Source: Laburnicola sp. R22_1
Taxonomy: Eukaryota > Ascomycota > Dothideomycetes > Pleosporales > Didymosphaeriaceae
Direction: 5' to 3'
DNA: 64,000 nucleotides
Assembly (NCBI GenBank): GCA_014281115.1
Contig: JACONQ010000001.1
Span: 1,984,001 to 2,048,000 of the forward strand
The notes under the pieces are model-generated. The model saw only the letters and a program-made list of their open reading frames with translations, was not told where the DNA came from and searched no databases. Of this stretch, positions 44,601 through 55,602 are shown piece by piece; position 1 is the stretch's first letter; the number at the start of each line of letters is the position of its first letter. A program made the position numbers and the translations under genes.

Positions 44601-45096
44601 ATATTTTTATTAGCTATATATAATTTTTATAGTAAATTACTATTAAATATACCCTTATTATTATAGTAGTAATTATTATATTTACTTATTATAGTAAAAG
44701 TATAACTTTAGTACTAGTATTAAATATTAAAGATCTTTATCGTGTTAAGATTCTAACTAAGATCGAATCCGCACTATACACAAAGAGGAGTAAAATAGAA
44801 GGCACTAAAACCTAGCACCTAGCCCATAGTAGTAGTAACAAAATATACACAAAATAATAATAATTTTATTATTAATATTTTATATAGCAGTATTATTAAT
44901 AGCAGTTAATAGATAGTCTACTATTTAGCATAACTAAGTTATAGACTATTTCTTAACTAGTGAACCGAGTATTAAATATATATATTAAACCTAACTAAGC
45001 GTCTAGCTATTCTAAACCTAACTAAACACCTTACTATTTATCTAGTATCTATATACTTTATAGTATCTATCTGCTAGCTATATATTCTTAGCCTAT

Positions 45097-46165
45097 TAGG
45101 AAAAATTTTAAGCGTGTATGTGCATCTATAGTACCTAGGTAGCTCTACGCATATCTACGCACTAAAAGCGCTCTAAGCGCACTTATAATACTACTTTTTT
45201 CTTAGTGTGCGCATATATAAGGTTGCGTAAGAATACGCACTTATACTACTAGTGCATTTAGAGTACCTAGAATATATAAGATACCTATAACACCTATACT
45301 ATTAAAATAATACTAATTAATTAGTAAATAAAGCTCTTTAATTAGCTAGAAATTAAAAAACCTTAGTATACTACTTAGTAAGCTGCTTAGTAAGATTTTA
45401 AAAAAGATTTTTAAAGTATAAAGTTAAAGTCTCTTTCTAGATAGTAATTACTAGTTAATATAATAGTACTAATTACTAGCGTGTTATATAGAACTTCTAC
45501 CTAATTTTAAATTCTAGATTATATAGATTTAAAAATAGAAAAAATATAGTTTTATAATTATTGAAAAGAATTAGATTAGGCGAAAATTAGTGGCTTAGTA
45601 AAGAACACTATTTTAAAAAGTATAAACTTTAATAACTTTTAATTCCTTTATTATTATTAAAACCTTTTTAAAATTTTATATACTATATTATTAGTACTAT
45701 ATATTTATATAATAATATTACGTAATATATATAATAACCAATAAAATAAAGAGCTTTTTATTAATTACTAGCAAATTATATAATAAAAATAGTATTATTA
45801 AGTTAAATAATTAAAGACTAGTATTTTCTCTATAAATCTATTAAAAAACTAAAATTATAGCTGTACTAGTAAGAAAGTTATAAAGCTTTATCTTTTTTGT
45901 AATTATCTTTTTTACGCTCTTTTTACTTACTAAGCAGGGGGCTCTGCTTTTTTTATTATGTTATTTAAGATAAAAGCTCTTTATCGTTTTACCCCTAGGT
46001 AGATTAATTAACGCCACATAAAGCTTTAAAGACATTACTTAATTAAACTATTTATATATATCTACGCCAGTCTATGTATCTTTACACATATCTACGCATC
46101 TTTAAGTATTTTTATACTAGCAAATTACTTATGTAAAAATATACACATATGTGCACATCTGTGAA
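45097..46165 (+). repeat. Old ~1-kb repeat R, copy B
   Basis: Continuous counterpart of copy A. It lacks the pogo and Gypsy insertions, showing single TA and cttag sites, but has a MITE-like insertion at 45,891-46,017. More RIPped than the first part of copy A. No coding content recognised. Confidence 0.8.
45891..46017 (+). repeat. MITE-like short repeat M, copy 3, with target duplication
   Basis: 127 bp absent from copy A near 33,570. Flanked by ataaagcttta at 45880-45890 and 46018-46028. Core ctaagcagggggctctgc is unusually GC-rich for this block. Confidence 0.8.
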
Positions 46166-46879
46166 TAGTTAAGCAGTCTCTCTAGACAAAACTTTTCTAA
46201 TGCCTATATAGTAACCTATTTTGTATAAATAGTGTTAATCTTAGTATTTAAAGGTATTAGTATTTATTTTATAGTAGGAGTAGAGTATTATAAAGAAATA
46301 CCTTTAAATATTCTAACTAGAAAAGTCTCTATTATTTCTTAGAGAGTAGCTAGCACAGTAGACTAGAAGCGCAGATCTTTCTTATATTTATTTTACGCTA
46401 TTTTCTTAATAAGGGACTTAATACTCTTTTAGTACTTTTTAATTTCTCTAAGTATAATAGCTATATATTATTAGAATATATATATAATAAATAGCTATAA
46501 TAATAATATACTACCTAGCTTCTAGTAGTGCTTTCTCTTTAGCGTAGTAGGTAGTATTTTATAAGGCGCCTTTTTAGTAGCCTTAGCAACTAGTAGCTTC
46601 TTCTTTTTTATTTAAGTTTTACTAGTAGCTACTTTAGTATATCTAAATAGTCTAGTATATACTATTATTTTAGGATTTAAGGTTATATAGTAGTTAAGGC
46701 TATAGAGTATTAAAAAAGTAGCTAAGAGAGTAGTAAGGTAGAGTAGCTAAGTAGGTGGCAAGGTAAGTAAAGAAAACACGCTAGTATTATTAGTGTCTTA
46801 CTTATATATATATGCCCCTATAGCTGCTTTTTATAATAATAATAATATTTTTATTATTCTTATAACATTAACTATAGTT

Positions 46880-48073
46880 ATTATATACTATTATTACACC
46901 CTATACTATAGCGTCTATTAAGGAAAAGTCTTCTAATATCCTAGAGGGCCTCCTAAGTAGCGGCCTACAGATTCTAGCCAATTTTAAGCGTAATAAGTAG
47001 GAGGGTCTTACTAAAATACCTAGTAATTATAGCCTTTTATTATACTATATACTAATATAGATAGGGCTTTATATCTAGAAATAAAACGATTAGCACTATC
47101 CTTTTATAATATAGATAAGGTAGCTTTTAGAAAAGTTATTCTACTAACTATAAAGTGCTATTTAAAAGTGCACTTAGTAATAGCGCCTATACTATTATAT
47201 AGAGGTCATATAATACACTTTATAGTAAAAAGAAAAGTCACTAGACTTTACTAAATTAGCTAATTAAGCTATATAATATTAGCTTAAAAAAGCTTTATAA
47301 TAATAAAGACTACTAATTACTCTTTAAAGTGCAAAAGTATTAATAGCTTGTGTAGAAAGATAAAAAGCTTATATATTTCTATTTTAAGACTTATAAAAGT
47401 AGTATATTATTATATCCTATTATTATATATTAGTTAATTATTAAGAAGTAGGTAACTAGTTAGAGGCGAAACTAATAGCTATATATAAGAAGTAGAATAA
47501 GATTAAGAATAAAGTTAATTTAAGAGCCTACTAAGTAGTTCTATCTAAGTGTAGAATTATTGCTAGTAAGGAGAAAGGCCCTCCTATACTATAGAGTTGT
47601 ATAGGTAAATAAATCTTTAGTTATAGTAGTATATATAAAAAGCTTTTGCGTAATATATATAAGGCAGGCCTAAGAAAGCTTAAGGCTAATAGCTTTAAAA
47701 GTAAGGCTAATAAGAAAAAGTAACAAAACTTCTATAATAGTATAGATAATATAAGTCTAAGTATTAAGAAGCTAGTAATAGTTACTAATAAAGAATAGTT
47801 ATAAGTTTATTATACTTATTTATTATATACCTTTGCTAATAATTATTAGTTACTATAAGCCTAGTTCTTCTACTAACCTTATTAACTATAGTAAGAATAG
47901 TATACTTAATAGTAATAAGGTATATATTAAAAGAAATAATAATAAAAAGTGTAAAGAGGAAATTAAAGATAATAGGGAAAAGCTTAAGGCTTATTTTTAG
48001 AGGCTGCTAGATAGGTATAACTCTAATATTATAGATAAGAATATAGACTTTAAGGAGTTTTTAGACTTTAGGG
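46880..48073 (+). pseudogene. Unidentified decayed coding sequence (+)
   Basis: Stretches translate with few stops, for example SIKEKSSNILEGLLSSGLQI near 46,915, and RNIYKAGLRKLKANSFKSKA and nearby residues between 47,530 and 47,720; it leads in frame into the minisatellite at 48,074. No family recognised. Probably an internal gene of an old mobile element. Confidence 0.4.
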
Positions 48074-48302
48074 GCTTAGGTACTAAGGGAGGTTTAGATA
48101 ATAAGGGGGGTTTAGATAATAAGGGGGGTTTAGATAATAAGGGGGATTTAGATAATAAGAGGGGTTTAGATAATAAGGGGGGTTTAGATAATAAGGAGGG
48201 TTTAGATAATAAGGGGGGCTTAGGTACTAAGAGGGTTTTAGATAATAAGGAGGTTTTAAACAATAAAAGGAGCTTAGGTGCTAAAGGGGTTTTAGATAAT
48301 AA
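48074..48302 (+). repeat. 18-bp coding minisatellite (GLDNKG repeats)
   Basis: About a dozen units of tttagataataagggggg with variants such as ttaggtactaag. Read on the + strand in frame with the decayed sequence upstream it gives a hexapeptide repeat LDNKGG. Period of 18 bp is kept throughout. Confidence 0.85.
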
Positions 48303-48553
48303 TTAGCGCGTAGGATAAGATAAGCTAAAGTTGTAGTTTTGCTACAGCTAATTATTATAGCTAATAATTATATACTAGTTGCTAAGGATGTCGCCTATAG
48401 TAGTATAGTAATAAGCTAATTACTACGTAAAACTAACTTTGTAATAAAGGGCTATATATTAGTTTAGATCTAAAACTAACTTATTATTAGTATGCTATGC
48501 GCTGTACACTATTTCTAGCTGACCTTAATATTAGTTAAATACTACTATAGTTA

Positions 48554-50654
48554 CAGTAGAGTAATACACAAAAAGTGCGTAGTAAAAAGATACCTTTTTA
48601 AAAGTTATATAACTAAGTAAGTTTTAATACTATGTACATAAAAAGTACACCGTTGTAAAGAAGAAATATAGGGGATTAGGTTTAGGTACTAGTTACGTGC
48701 TTACTAAGCAGGGTCCTTAAGGTATCTATCTCTAAACTTAGTGTTTCTAATAAGTTAATTTTTAAGGCGTTGTAACTTTTTTATTTAGAACGCTACTAGG
48801 CGAATATTTTTACTAGCTATTCTAGCCCTAGTGTAGATTACGTAAGCAAACTTTCGGAGTACTTATATAACTTAATTAAGAAAGTTTTTAAGGTTAAAAA
48901 TCACGTGATTTTAAAAGTTAATTAAATTATGTAATTTATTACTAAGATGATAGTATAATATAATATCTTTTGTCTAGTACATGTTCTCTTTCCTATTTTC
49001 TTGAATAGAGCCAAAATTGTCAAAACTTAAAAGTTAAGTTTCTTTACTTAAAAAAGCAAATACTTCTAATTTTACTATTGCTACTACCCTTAATAAGCCT
49101 CTACAATCTATTAAAACTGCTATTAGACGTATTAATAAGAAAAAGAGGGAGATAACTTATTAAAAGGAGTAAAACAGGGGAGAGTAACTAAGGTTACTTT
49201 TAGGGAGAAAAGAGTTATTAATAGGGATTTAACTAAAAGCCCTAAGAAGACAAATAAGAGACTATTAGAAGAGAATAGTTTTGGCTTTATTAAGAGGACG
49301 TTATAGAGAGTTTTAAAAGGAGAAGTCTATTCTTTTAACGTCTCTAAGAAAAAGGCCTATTTAACTAAAGAAAGAGCTAAAAGAAGAGAATTCTAGGCTA
49401 AAGAGATAGTTAAGGAGCTAGAAAATATTAACTTTGCTAAAGTTATATTTTCTAATAAGTCTACTATCTAAAGGGGGCATAGTAATAGACAAGAATATAT
49501 AAGGAAAAGGGAAAAATTAAAAATAAGGCCTAAACAGCACAATAACTAAACGACTAGTAAGTTATTAATTTTTTCTAAATTCTAGAATTATAGAGCTCTA
49601 TTTTCTTTATAATTCGGCTATTTTACTTTTTTTATATTTTTTTAAGCTAGTACTAATTCACTAAAAGCGCGAGATATTTCTATCTTAGTCTAGGGCTACA
49701 TTTAGATAGGAGGACGTTCTAAACTAGTGTTTTTAAGGGACCCTATTAAAACTAGGACCTTTAATAACACTAGATATATACAGGAGTGTTTAAATTCTAT
49801 ATTAAAATCTCTTTTAAAAAGAGGTAAGTAAAGTACCTCTTTTTCTTCTTTTTCTTTAGTCTTTTAATATATATATAAATTCTTTTGTATAATCTTATTT
49901 TTTTATACTAATTGTAACTAGGCTGGAAGTTTTAATAGGATAATTCGAAGATCTACGAAACTCTATACGTAAAAAGGTAGTTTTCTAGGAATAAAGTCTT
50001 TGTTTTTAGGTATCCACCCTATTTACTAGACTTAAATCCTATAGAAAACGGTTAGAGTCTATTAAAATATAGGCTAGGAAAAAGAAATAGGGCTTCTTTA
50101 GGCTTTGGCACTAGTAAATCTAGTGTAGAAGCCTTTAAAAGAGCTATATAAGAGGAGTGAGATTAAATTCTATAGAAGGCTATAGATAATTGTATACTAT
50201 CTTTGCCTAAGCGTTATAATAACGTTATAGAGGCTAAAGGATAGTATACTAAGTACTAGTAATATATTATTTACTAGTTCTATCTATTTGTTTAATTTTA
50301 ATTAATTTTTATCTTTTTCCTTATAATTATTATTTCTATAAATAAACCTATAATAAAAATTAGGGTATATAGTTCCTATGGGCTACACTATAATATATCT
50401 AAGGTATAGAATTTTATTTACGTAGAAAAAAAGATATATAGGGTTAAAGTTTAAAGACAATATTCCCTTAACTTTACTAAGATACTTCTAGTTAGCGCTG
50501 ATTACTAAGCTCTTACTAACCTTTTATACTAAATCTCCCAAACCTGCTCTTTAAAATGGTGTATTTATTATCTATATAGCATTAAAACTTGCTAAGTTAT
50601 AAAATCTTTAAAAAGGTATCTTCTTTCTACGCACTTTTTTGTGTCACCCTACTA
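48554..50654 (+). mobile_element. RIP-degraded Tc1/mariner transposon
   Basis: 2101 bp with TA at 48552-48553 and 50655-50656. Inverted repeats of about 75 bp share acaaaaaagtgcgtag-type and gatacctttttaaa motifs with RIP differences. Encloses a Tc1/mariner transposase relic. Confidence 0.85.
49020..50265 (+). pseudogene. Tc1/mariner transposase relic
   Basis: Fragments on the + strand: KVIFSDEST-type first catalytic motif near 49,440-49,470, PPYLLDLNPIENG (from PPYSPDLNPIEN, second/third catalytic region) near 50,010-50,050, and a C-terminal SLPKRYNNVIEAKG near 50,200-50,240. Many stops; frame partly preserved. Confidence 0.85.
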
Positions 50655-50984
50655 TAATATTATAGAATTTAGTTTATTCTATCCTTTTTTAAACTATTAT
50701 TATCTTAAATCACTATTTAACTAGTTATTTTATTTTTTTATTACACTAATATCCTTAAGTGCTATATTAAGTACTATACCTGCTCTAGAAATTAATATAC
50801 AGCCCTATATTAATAAACTAGTTGCCTTACTACTAGATACTCTCCTTAAATATAGAATCCTAGCCTTATAGACTAATAGGTTAGGAAGTAGAATAATTTG
50901 TCTTATCTAACGTTCCCCTTTAGACTTTTAAGAGTTAAAAATAGGAAAAAAATATTTGCTATATAAGATATATAGTCGCGCATT

Positions 50985-51115
50985 TTTTATTATTATCTTT
51001 TTACGCCTTTTTAAATTACTAAGTAGGGGACTCTTCTTTTTATTATGTTATTTGAGATAAAAGCCTTTGTTATTCTACCTCTAGATAGATAAAATAACGC
51101 CACACATATAGTAGT
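50985..51115 (+). repeat. MITE-like short repeat M, copy 4
   Basis: Matches the M core: tttttacgcctttttaaatt, ctaagtaggggactct, gagataaaagcctttgttat, ataacgccacac. Confidence 0.75.
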
Positions 51116-53600
51116 TTAATACTTAATAGACTAAAGATAAATAAACCTATAACCTATATTAGAACTTTTATCTTTATATAGATATTATCTAGACTATATT
51201 CTAGGAGGGTGTAGAGTACTCCTTTAATTATCTATATATATCCTATAATACTTAAGCATTAACTCTACTAGTATCTAGCTAATTAGTACTAAGCACTTTC
51301 CTAACTATATAAGGTTCTAAGTATGTACGTAGTAGAATAAGCCTATTTATAAAAGGACTTTTACTCCTTAGTATAAAAAAAAGTAGATAGCTATTTTATA
51401 TTTTATATACTCTCTATAGGCGTTTAAAACTAAACTTATATAGGTAGTAATTAATAATAACTAGTCCTTCTAAATAGTAGAGCAACTATCCTTTTAATAC
51501 TTTCTTTATTTCCTGAGGCCTAACACTATAATAACTAGCTAATATAGATTCTACTAGATATTTCTAAATAAATTTAACGCTACTAAGGTAGCTATTCTTA
51601 GTAATATTAGTAGGGTAACTAAACTCTCTACCTTACTTAGCGCGTAGTCTGCGGCTAATTATCTTAGCTTCTTAGCTATTAATAGTCACTATATTAATAA
51701 TGCTTAGCAGCTTAAGGAGAAGCTGCTTAACTTTATACTAATATGTGGCAGCTATACTAGAGTATTAATAGTATTAGAAGTACTATAGATCCTTAAGAAT
51801 ATAGAAACTATGCAGAAGCTGTTAGCTATTATATATAATTCTATGTCTTGCTTATATTATTAACCTTATAGTTTAAGACATTATCTATTATCTTAAGTTA
51901 TTAGTGCCTATTAATTTTAACTCTAAAGAGAGGTTATAGCGGCAATATATAAACAAAGTTTAGGCGCAAATATCTATTCTAAATTCCCTTTGTAAGGTGT
52001 ATTAGCTATTATTATAGAAAGTTATTATAAAAAGTTATTATAGACTAACTAGCGTGTAGCTCTATGCTATTTATATTATAATTAACTAGTTACTATAATA
52101 ACTTAAGCAATTTCTTACAACACAGAGTAATATATTACTAAAGAAGTAATTATCTATAATTTAAGACGTCTAAATAAGATAGAATTCTATATATAATATA
52201 TGCAAGCGCGTATTAAAAGCTTTAGGCATATATTAATATATAGCTAAAGAACGAGATTATAATAAAGATAACTAGAAGATTACACGCTTCTACTTATAGC
52301 AATACTATAAAGGCAGACTTTAAAGACTTTAAGAAACTTTAACTATTAGCCCTAAAATAGTTATATTTTAAGTTAATTACCTTTATACTTTAAAAGTTTA
52401 AGAACGCTATAAACTTCCTAAGTAAAAACTAGAAACTCTAAGTCCTATATATTTAGCTTATATATAACTAGCTCTTTAATTTCCTAGATAAAATAAATAA
52501 TAAGCTTATTAAAGAGTTAAATAATATTAGATAGCTAGAAGCTATATAGGCTATAGCTAAGATAGAATAAGAGAAGTTGCGTAAGTATTACTTAAGAATA
52601 AATAGAGAGAAGAGTTTCTTATTTAACTATATAATAATATTAAATTTTTTGCAAAAGCTTATAGCGTATAAAGTATTATAATTATAGCTATTTATTATAG
52701 TTATATACTAATAGTTGTATAGGATAAGATATAGGAGATTTAGAATAAGTATATATACTACTAATAGTTCCTAGAGTACCTTAATTATTATAATAGCCTA
52801 ATAGCTAGGGACCCTACTCTAGTCTTAAATACTAATCTAAGATAGTTGCAAGGTCGTAAATAGTTTTAAAACCCTCTTTTGCTACCTAGCTTATAGTCTA
52901 GTAGCCTTTCTACCTCTAGCTAAAGTTTAGCTACGCTAGATATTAATTACAACTTAGGCCTAAGTTAGATAGAAGGAAAAATATACCTAAGTACTCCTAT
53001 AGTTAAAAAGGGTAATAGATTTAATATACTAGCGTAGTAGAAAGTTTATTAAATATCTTATCCCTAACTTATATAAATTATAAAGAATATTCTAGTAGTA
53101 TAGATTTTATAAATAGGTGTTAAGCACGTCTTTAATACTAGTAGAAATATAATTAGGGATTAAAGGCATAATCTCGCTGCTTAAATAGTTTAAAAGATTA
53201 TAATAGTTAAGTTTATAATAGCTAATAAGCAATTTATAAAGTTATTAGATTCTAATATAGAGACGGATAATTTAGGGGACATAGTACTATTAGATAAAGG
53301 AATAATTTATATAAGCTGCTAGCTAATAAAGAGACTATTAAAACTATATAAGGTTATAAGGTTTTAGATAGTAAGCCACTAACTTTTTTTACTAGAGGTA
53401 GCTACTGCAAAAGCGGTTAAGGCTTTAGCGCTACTATAATATTGGCAATAATAAGATATAATAAATGTATATATTAATAATAAAATAGTATTAATTTTAC
53501 TTTTACTTAAATTTCTTTTCTTATATACCTTTAGAAAGTAACTAAAGTTACTAATTTTATTACTATTAATTTTATATAATATAAGTTACGAAACTCTAAT
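51116..53600. other. AT-rich RIP sequence without recognised gene
   Basis: Some runs translate for 20-40 residues on the + strand (for example near 52,790-52,860 and 52,960-53,040), suggesting decayed coding DNA. No family motif was recognised. No RNA gene seen. Confidence 0.5.
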
Positions 53601-53785
53601 AGGTACTTTAATTTAACCTATACTTAGAAGTCTATATAATCTAACCTAACCTATACCTAGAGTCTATGCAACCTAATCTAACCTATACCTAGGGTCTATA
53701 CAACCCTAACCTAACCTATACCTAGGGTCTATGCGACTCTAACCTAACCCTATACCTAAGCTGGGTACCCCGAATCTATTTACTA
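53600..53785. repeat. Telomere-like repeat block 3
   Basis: Four or five units of about 33 bp built from cctaacctaac, tatacctagggtctat and gcaac. Ends gggtacccc then ctatttactagc, the same border seen in blocks 1 and 2. Confidence 0.8.
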
Positions 53786-54221
53786 GCATAAGTATAGCAC
53801 CTATAAATATAGTCTACTTCTAGTCTTTGCTAACGCAATAATAGTTTATATATAAACTACGCACTTTCTTTTTATTATCTATAAGCGCTCTAATAGCTAT
53901 TACATTTACTTAAAGCGTGTATAGTAAACTAACTTATTTTATTATTACTATTATTTGTAATTACACTACTTATATATTATGCATATTTAACGCTATAATA
54001 ACTATAAGACTTTAACGTATCTATATAATGCTTTTCTCCCCAGTAACCTATTAATAAATATTTTCTTTTCTTTCCTCTTAATCCTGCCCTCTATTACTGC
54101 CTTTCTAATTAGTAGTAATATAAAGAACTATAGTAGAAACTTTATATATTTATTATTACTACGCTTATAGTTACTAATCTATTACTAGCCTAACTAGTAC
54201 ACTAGGACCGCCTTATATAGG

Positions 54222-55250
54222 CTAAGATATATCTTCTTTTACTTTAACCTATTAATAATCTTTTAGATAAAGTAGTACTTTAGTATAGATCTAGCAACTT
54301 TAAGCAAATAGATTATTATAGCGTACTTTTAGGCAGCATTAATAGTAGTATTAGTATTAACATTAGTATTAGCACTAGGGCCTAGAAAGATAGTAGAAAA
54401 TAGAGTAATAGAGATAGTAGTAGAAGTTTCTTTAAAGTTAACTTTAATATAAAGATAAAATATTAGTATACCTATAGTATAGAAGCTTTTACGTAGTATA
54501 TATCTTATAAGTAGCACAAACCTACTATTATAATAGCTATTGCTTCTAGTAATATCTTTAGAGATAATAGTAGAGAAGGGAGATAATAGTTATAATAAGT
54601 ATCTTCTTATCCTTTCCCTCTACCCTAAACTAGTATAGTAATATAGTCTTACTATATTTTATATATAGTTTTGTTTTGCGACTAATAGGTTTCTAATAAA
54701 AGATAATAATAATAGTAGTTATTCCTCCTACTATTATATATATATAAAAGCGTTTTAAGATATTAATAAAAAGAGTTTAGCTTAGCGCACTTACTTTAAC
54801 TAAAAAAATCTATATACAAAACTATAGGTAAGACTATATTACTATACTATAGTTTAGAGTAGGGGAAAAAGGTATAAGATAGCGCTAGTGCTGTAACTAG
54901 TATAACACTATAACTATTATCTCTCTCTACTATTATCTCTAAAGATTACTAGAAGTAATAGCTATTATATTAGTAGGTTTATATACTACTTATAGAATAT
55001 ATACTAAATAGGAACTTATATATACTATAGTTATACTAATACTCTATCTCTATATTAAAGTTAACCTTAATAAGATATTATCCATTACTATTACTCTATT
55101 TCCTACTATTCTCCTAAGCCCTAATACTAAAATTACAGTTAACTCCGCCTAAAAGTACGCTCTAATCTATCTACTTAAAGTTACTAGACCTATACTAGAA
55201 TACTACTCTATTTAAAAGATTATTAATAAGTTAAAGTAAAAGATATACTT
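54222..55250. repeat. Large inverted repeat, ~450-bp arms, ~120-bp spacer
   Basis: 54,222-54,680 matches the reverse complement of 54,800-55,250 (for example left cttttactttaacctattaa against right ttaataagttaaagtaaaag). The arms have diverged by RIP-type changes. The spacer (cgactaataggtttctaata) matches, reversed, the stretch at 43,262-43,370. Confidence 0.8.
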
Positions 55251-55602
55251 TTGTTAAATATATAATTACTATAAATTACAGTAATTTTTACTATAAAATA
55301 TAGTAGTTAGGTGTGACTAATTATATGGCCTTCTTATACTAATTTTACTATAAAATCACTATAAAATATACTAAGGAGGCTGGCGCACTACTATATTACA
55401 CTGCCCCTATATTATCCCTAATTGTACTAGCGCCTTGGCATGGATAGAAACTTCTCGCGATAGTAGAGCTTCTCCGAAAAGAAACACACATAATGAGATC
55501 ATCTTAATAAACGTTAAATCTATTCCTTTTATCTCATCTTATTAAAATATACTCTTATATTTAATAATTAAGAGTCTTACTGCCTTAATTAAACTAATAA
55601 TT
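55251..55602 (+). other. 5' flank of the Copia relic, possibly its LTR/leader
   Basis: AT-rich sequence before the Copia gag start. The right LTR would lie outside the window, so an LTR cannot be confirmed. Confidence 0.4.

Larger units (their letters stand above)
43840..44840 (-). repeat. Right LTR of the RIPped Gypsy relic, carrying telomere-like inserts
   Basis: Aligns with 33,790-34,345 but is longer because telomere-like blocks at about 43,918-44,336 and 44,441-44,600 interrupt it. The tail (ctaactaagatcgaatccg) matches ctaaccaaggttgagtccg of the left copy. The gag end of the relic lies next to it, so it is the 5' LTR. Confidence 0.55.

Noticed and set aside
47997..48263. 88-aa minus-strand frame with LLSKPPLLSKP repeats
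   Set aside because: Reverse reading of the 18-bp minisatellite; the + strand frame continues into the upstream coding-like sequence, the minus strand does not.
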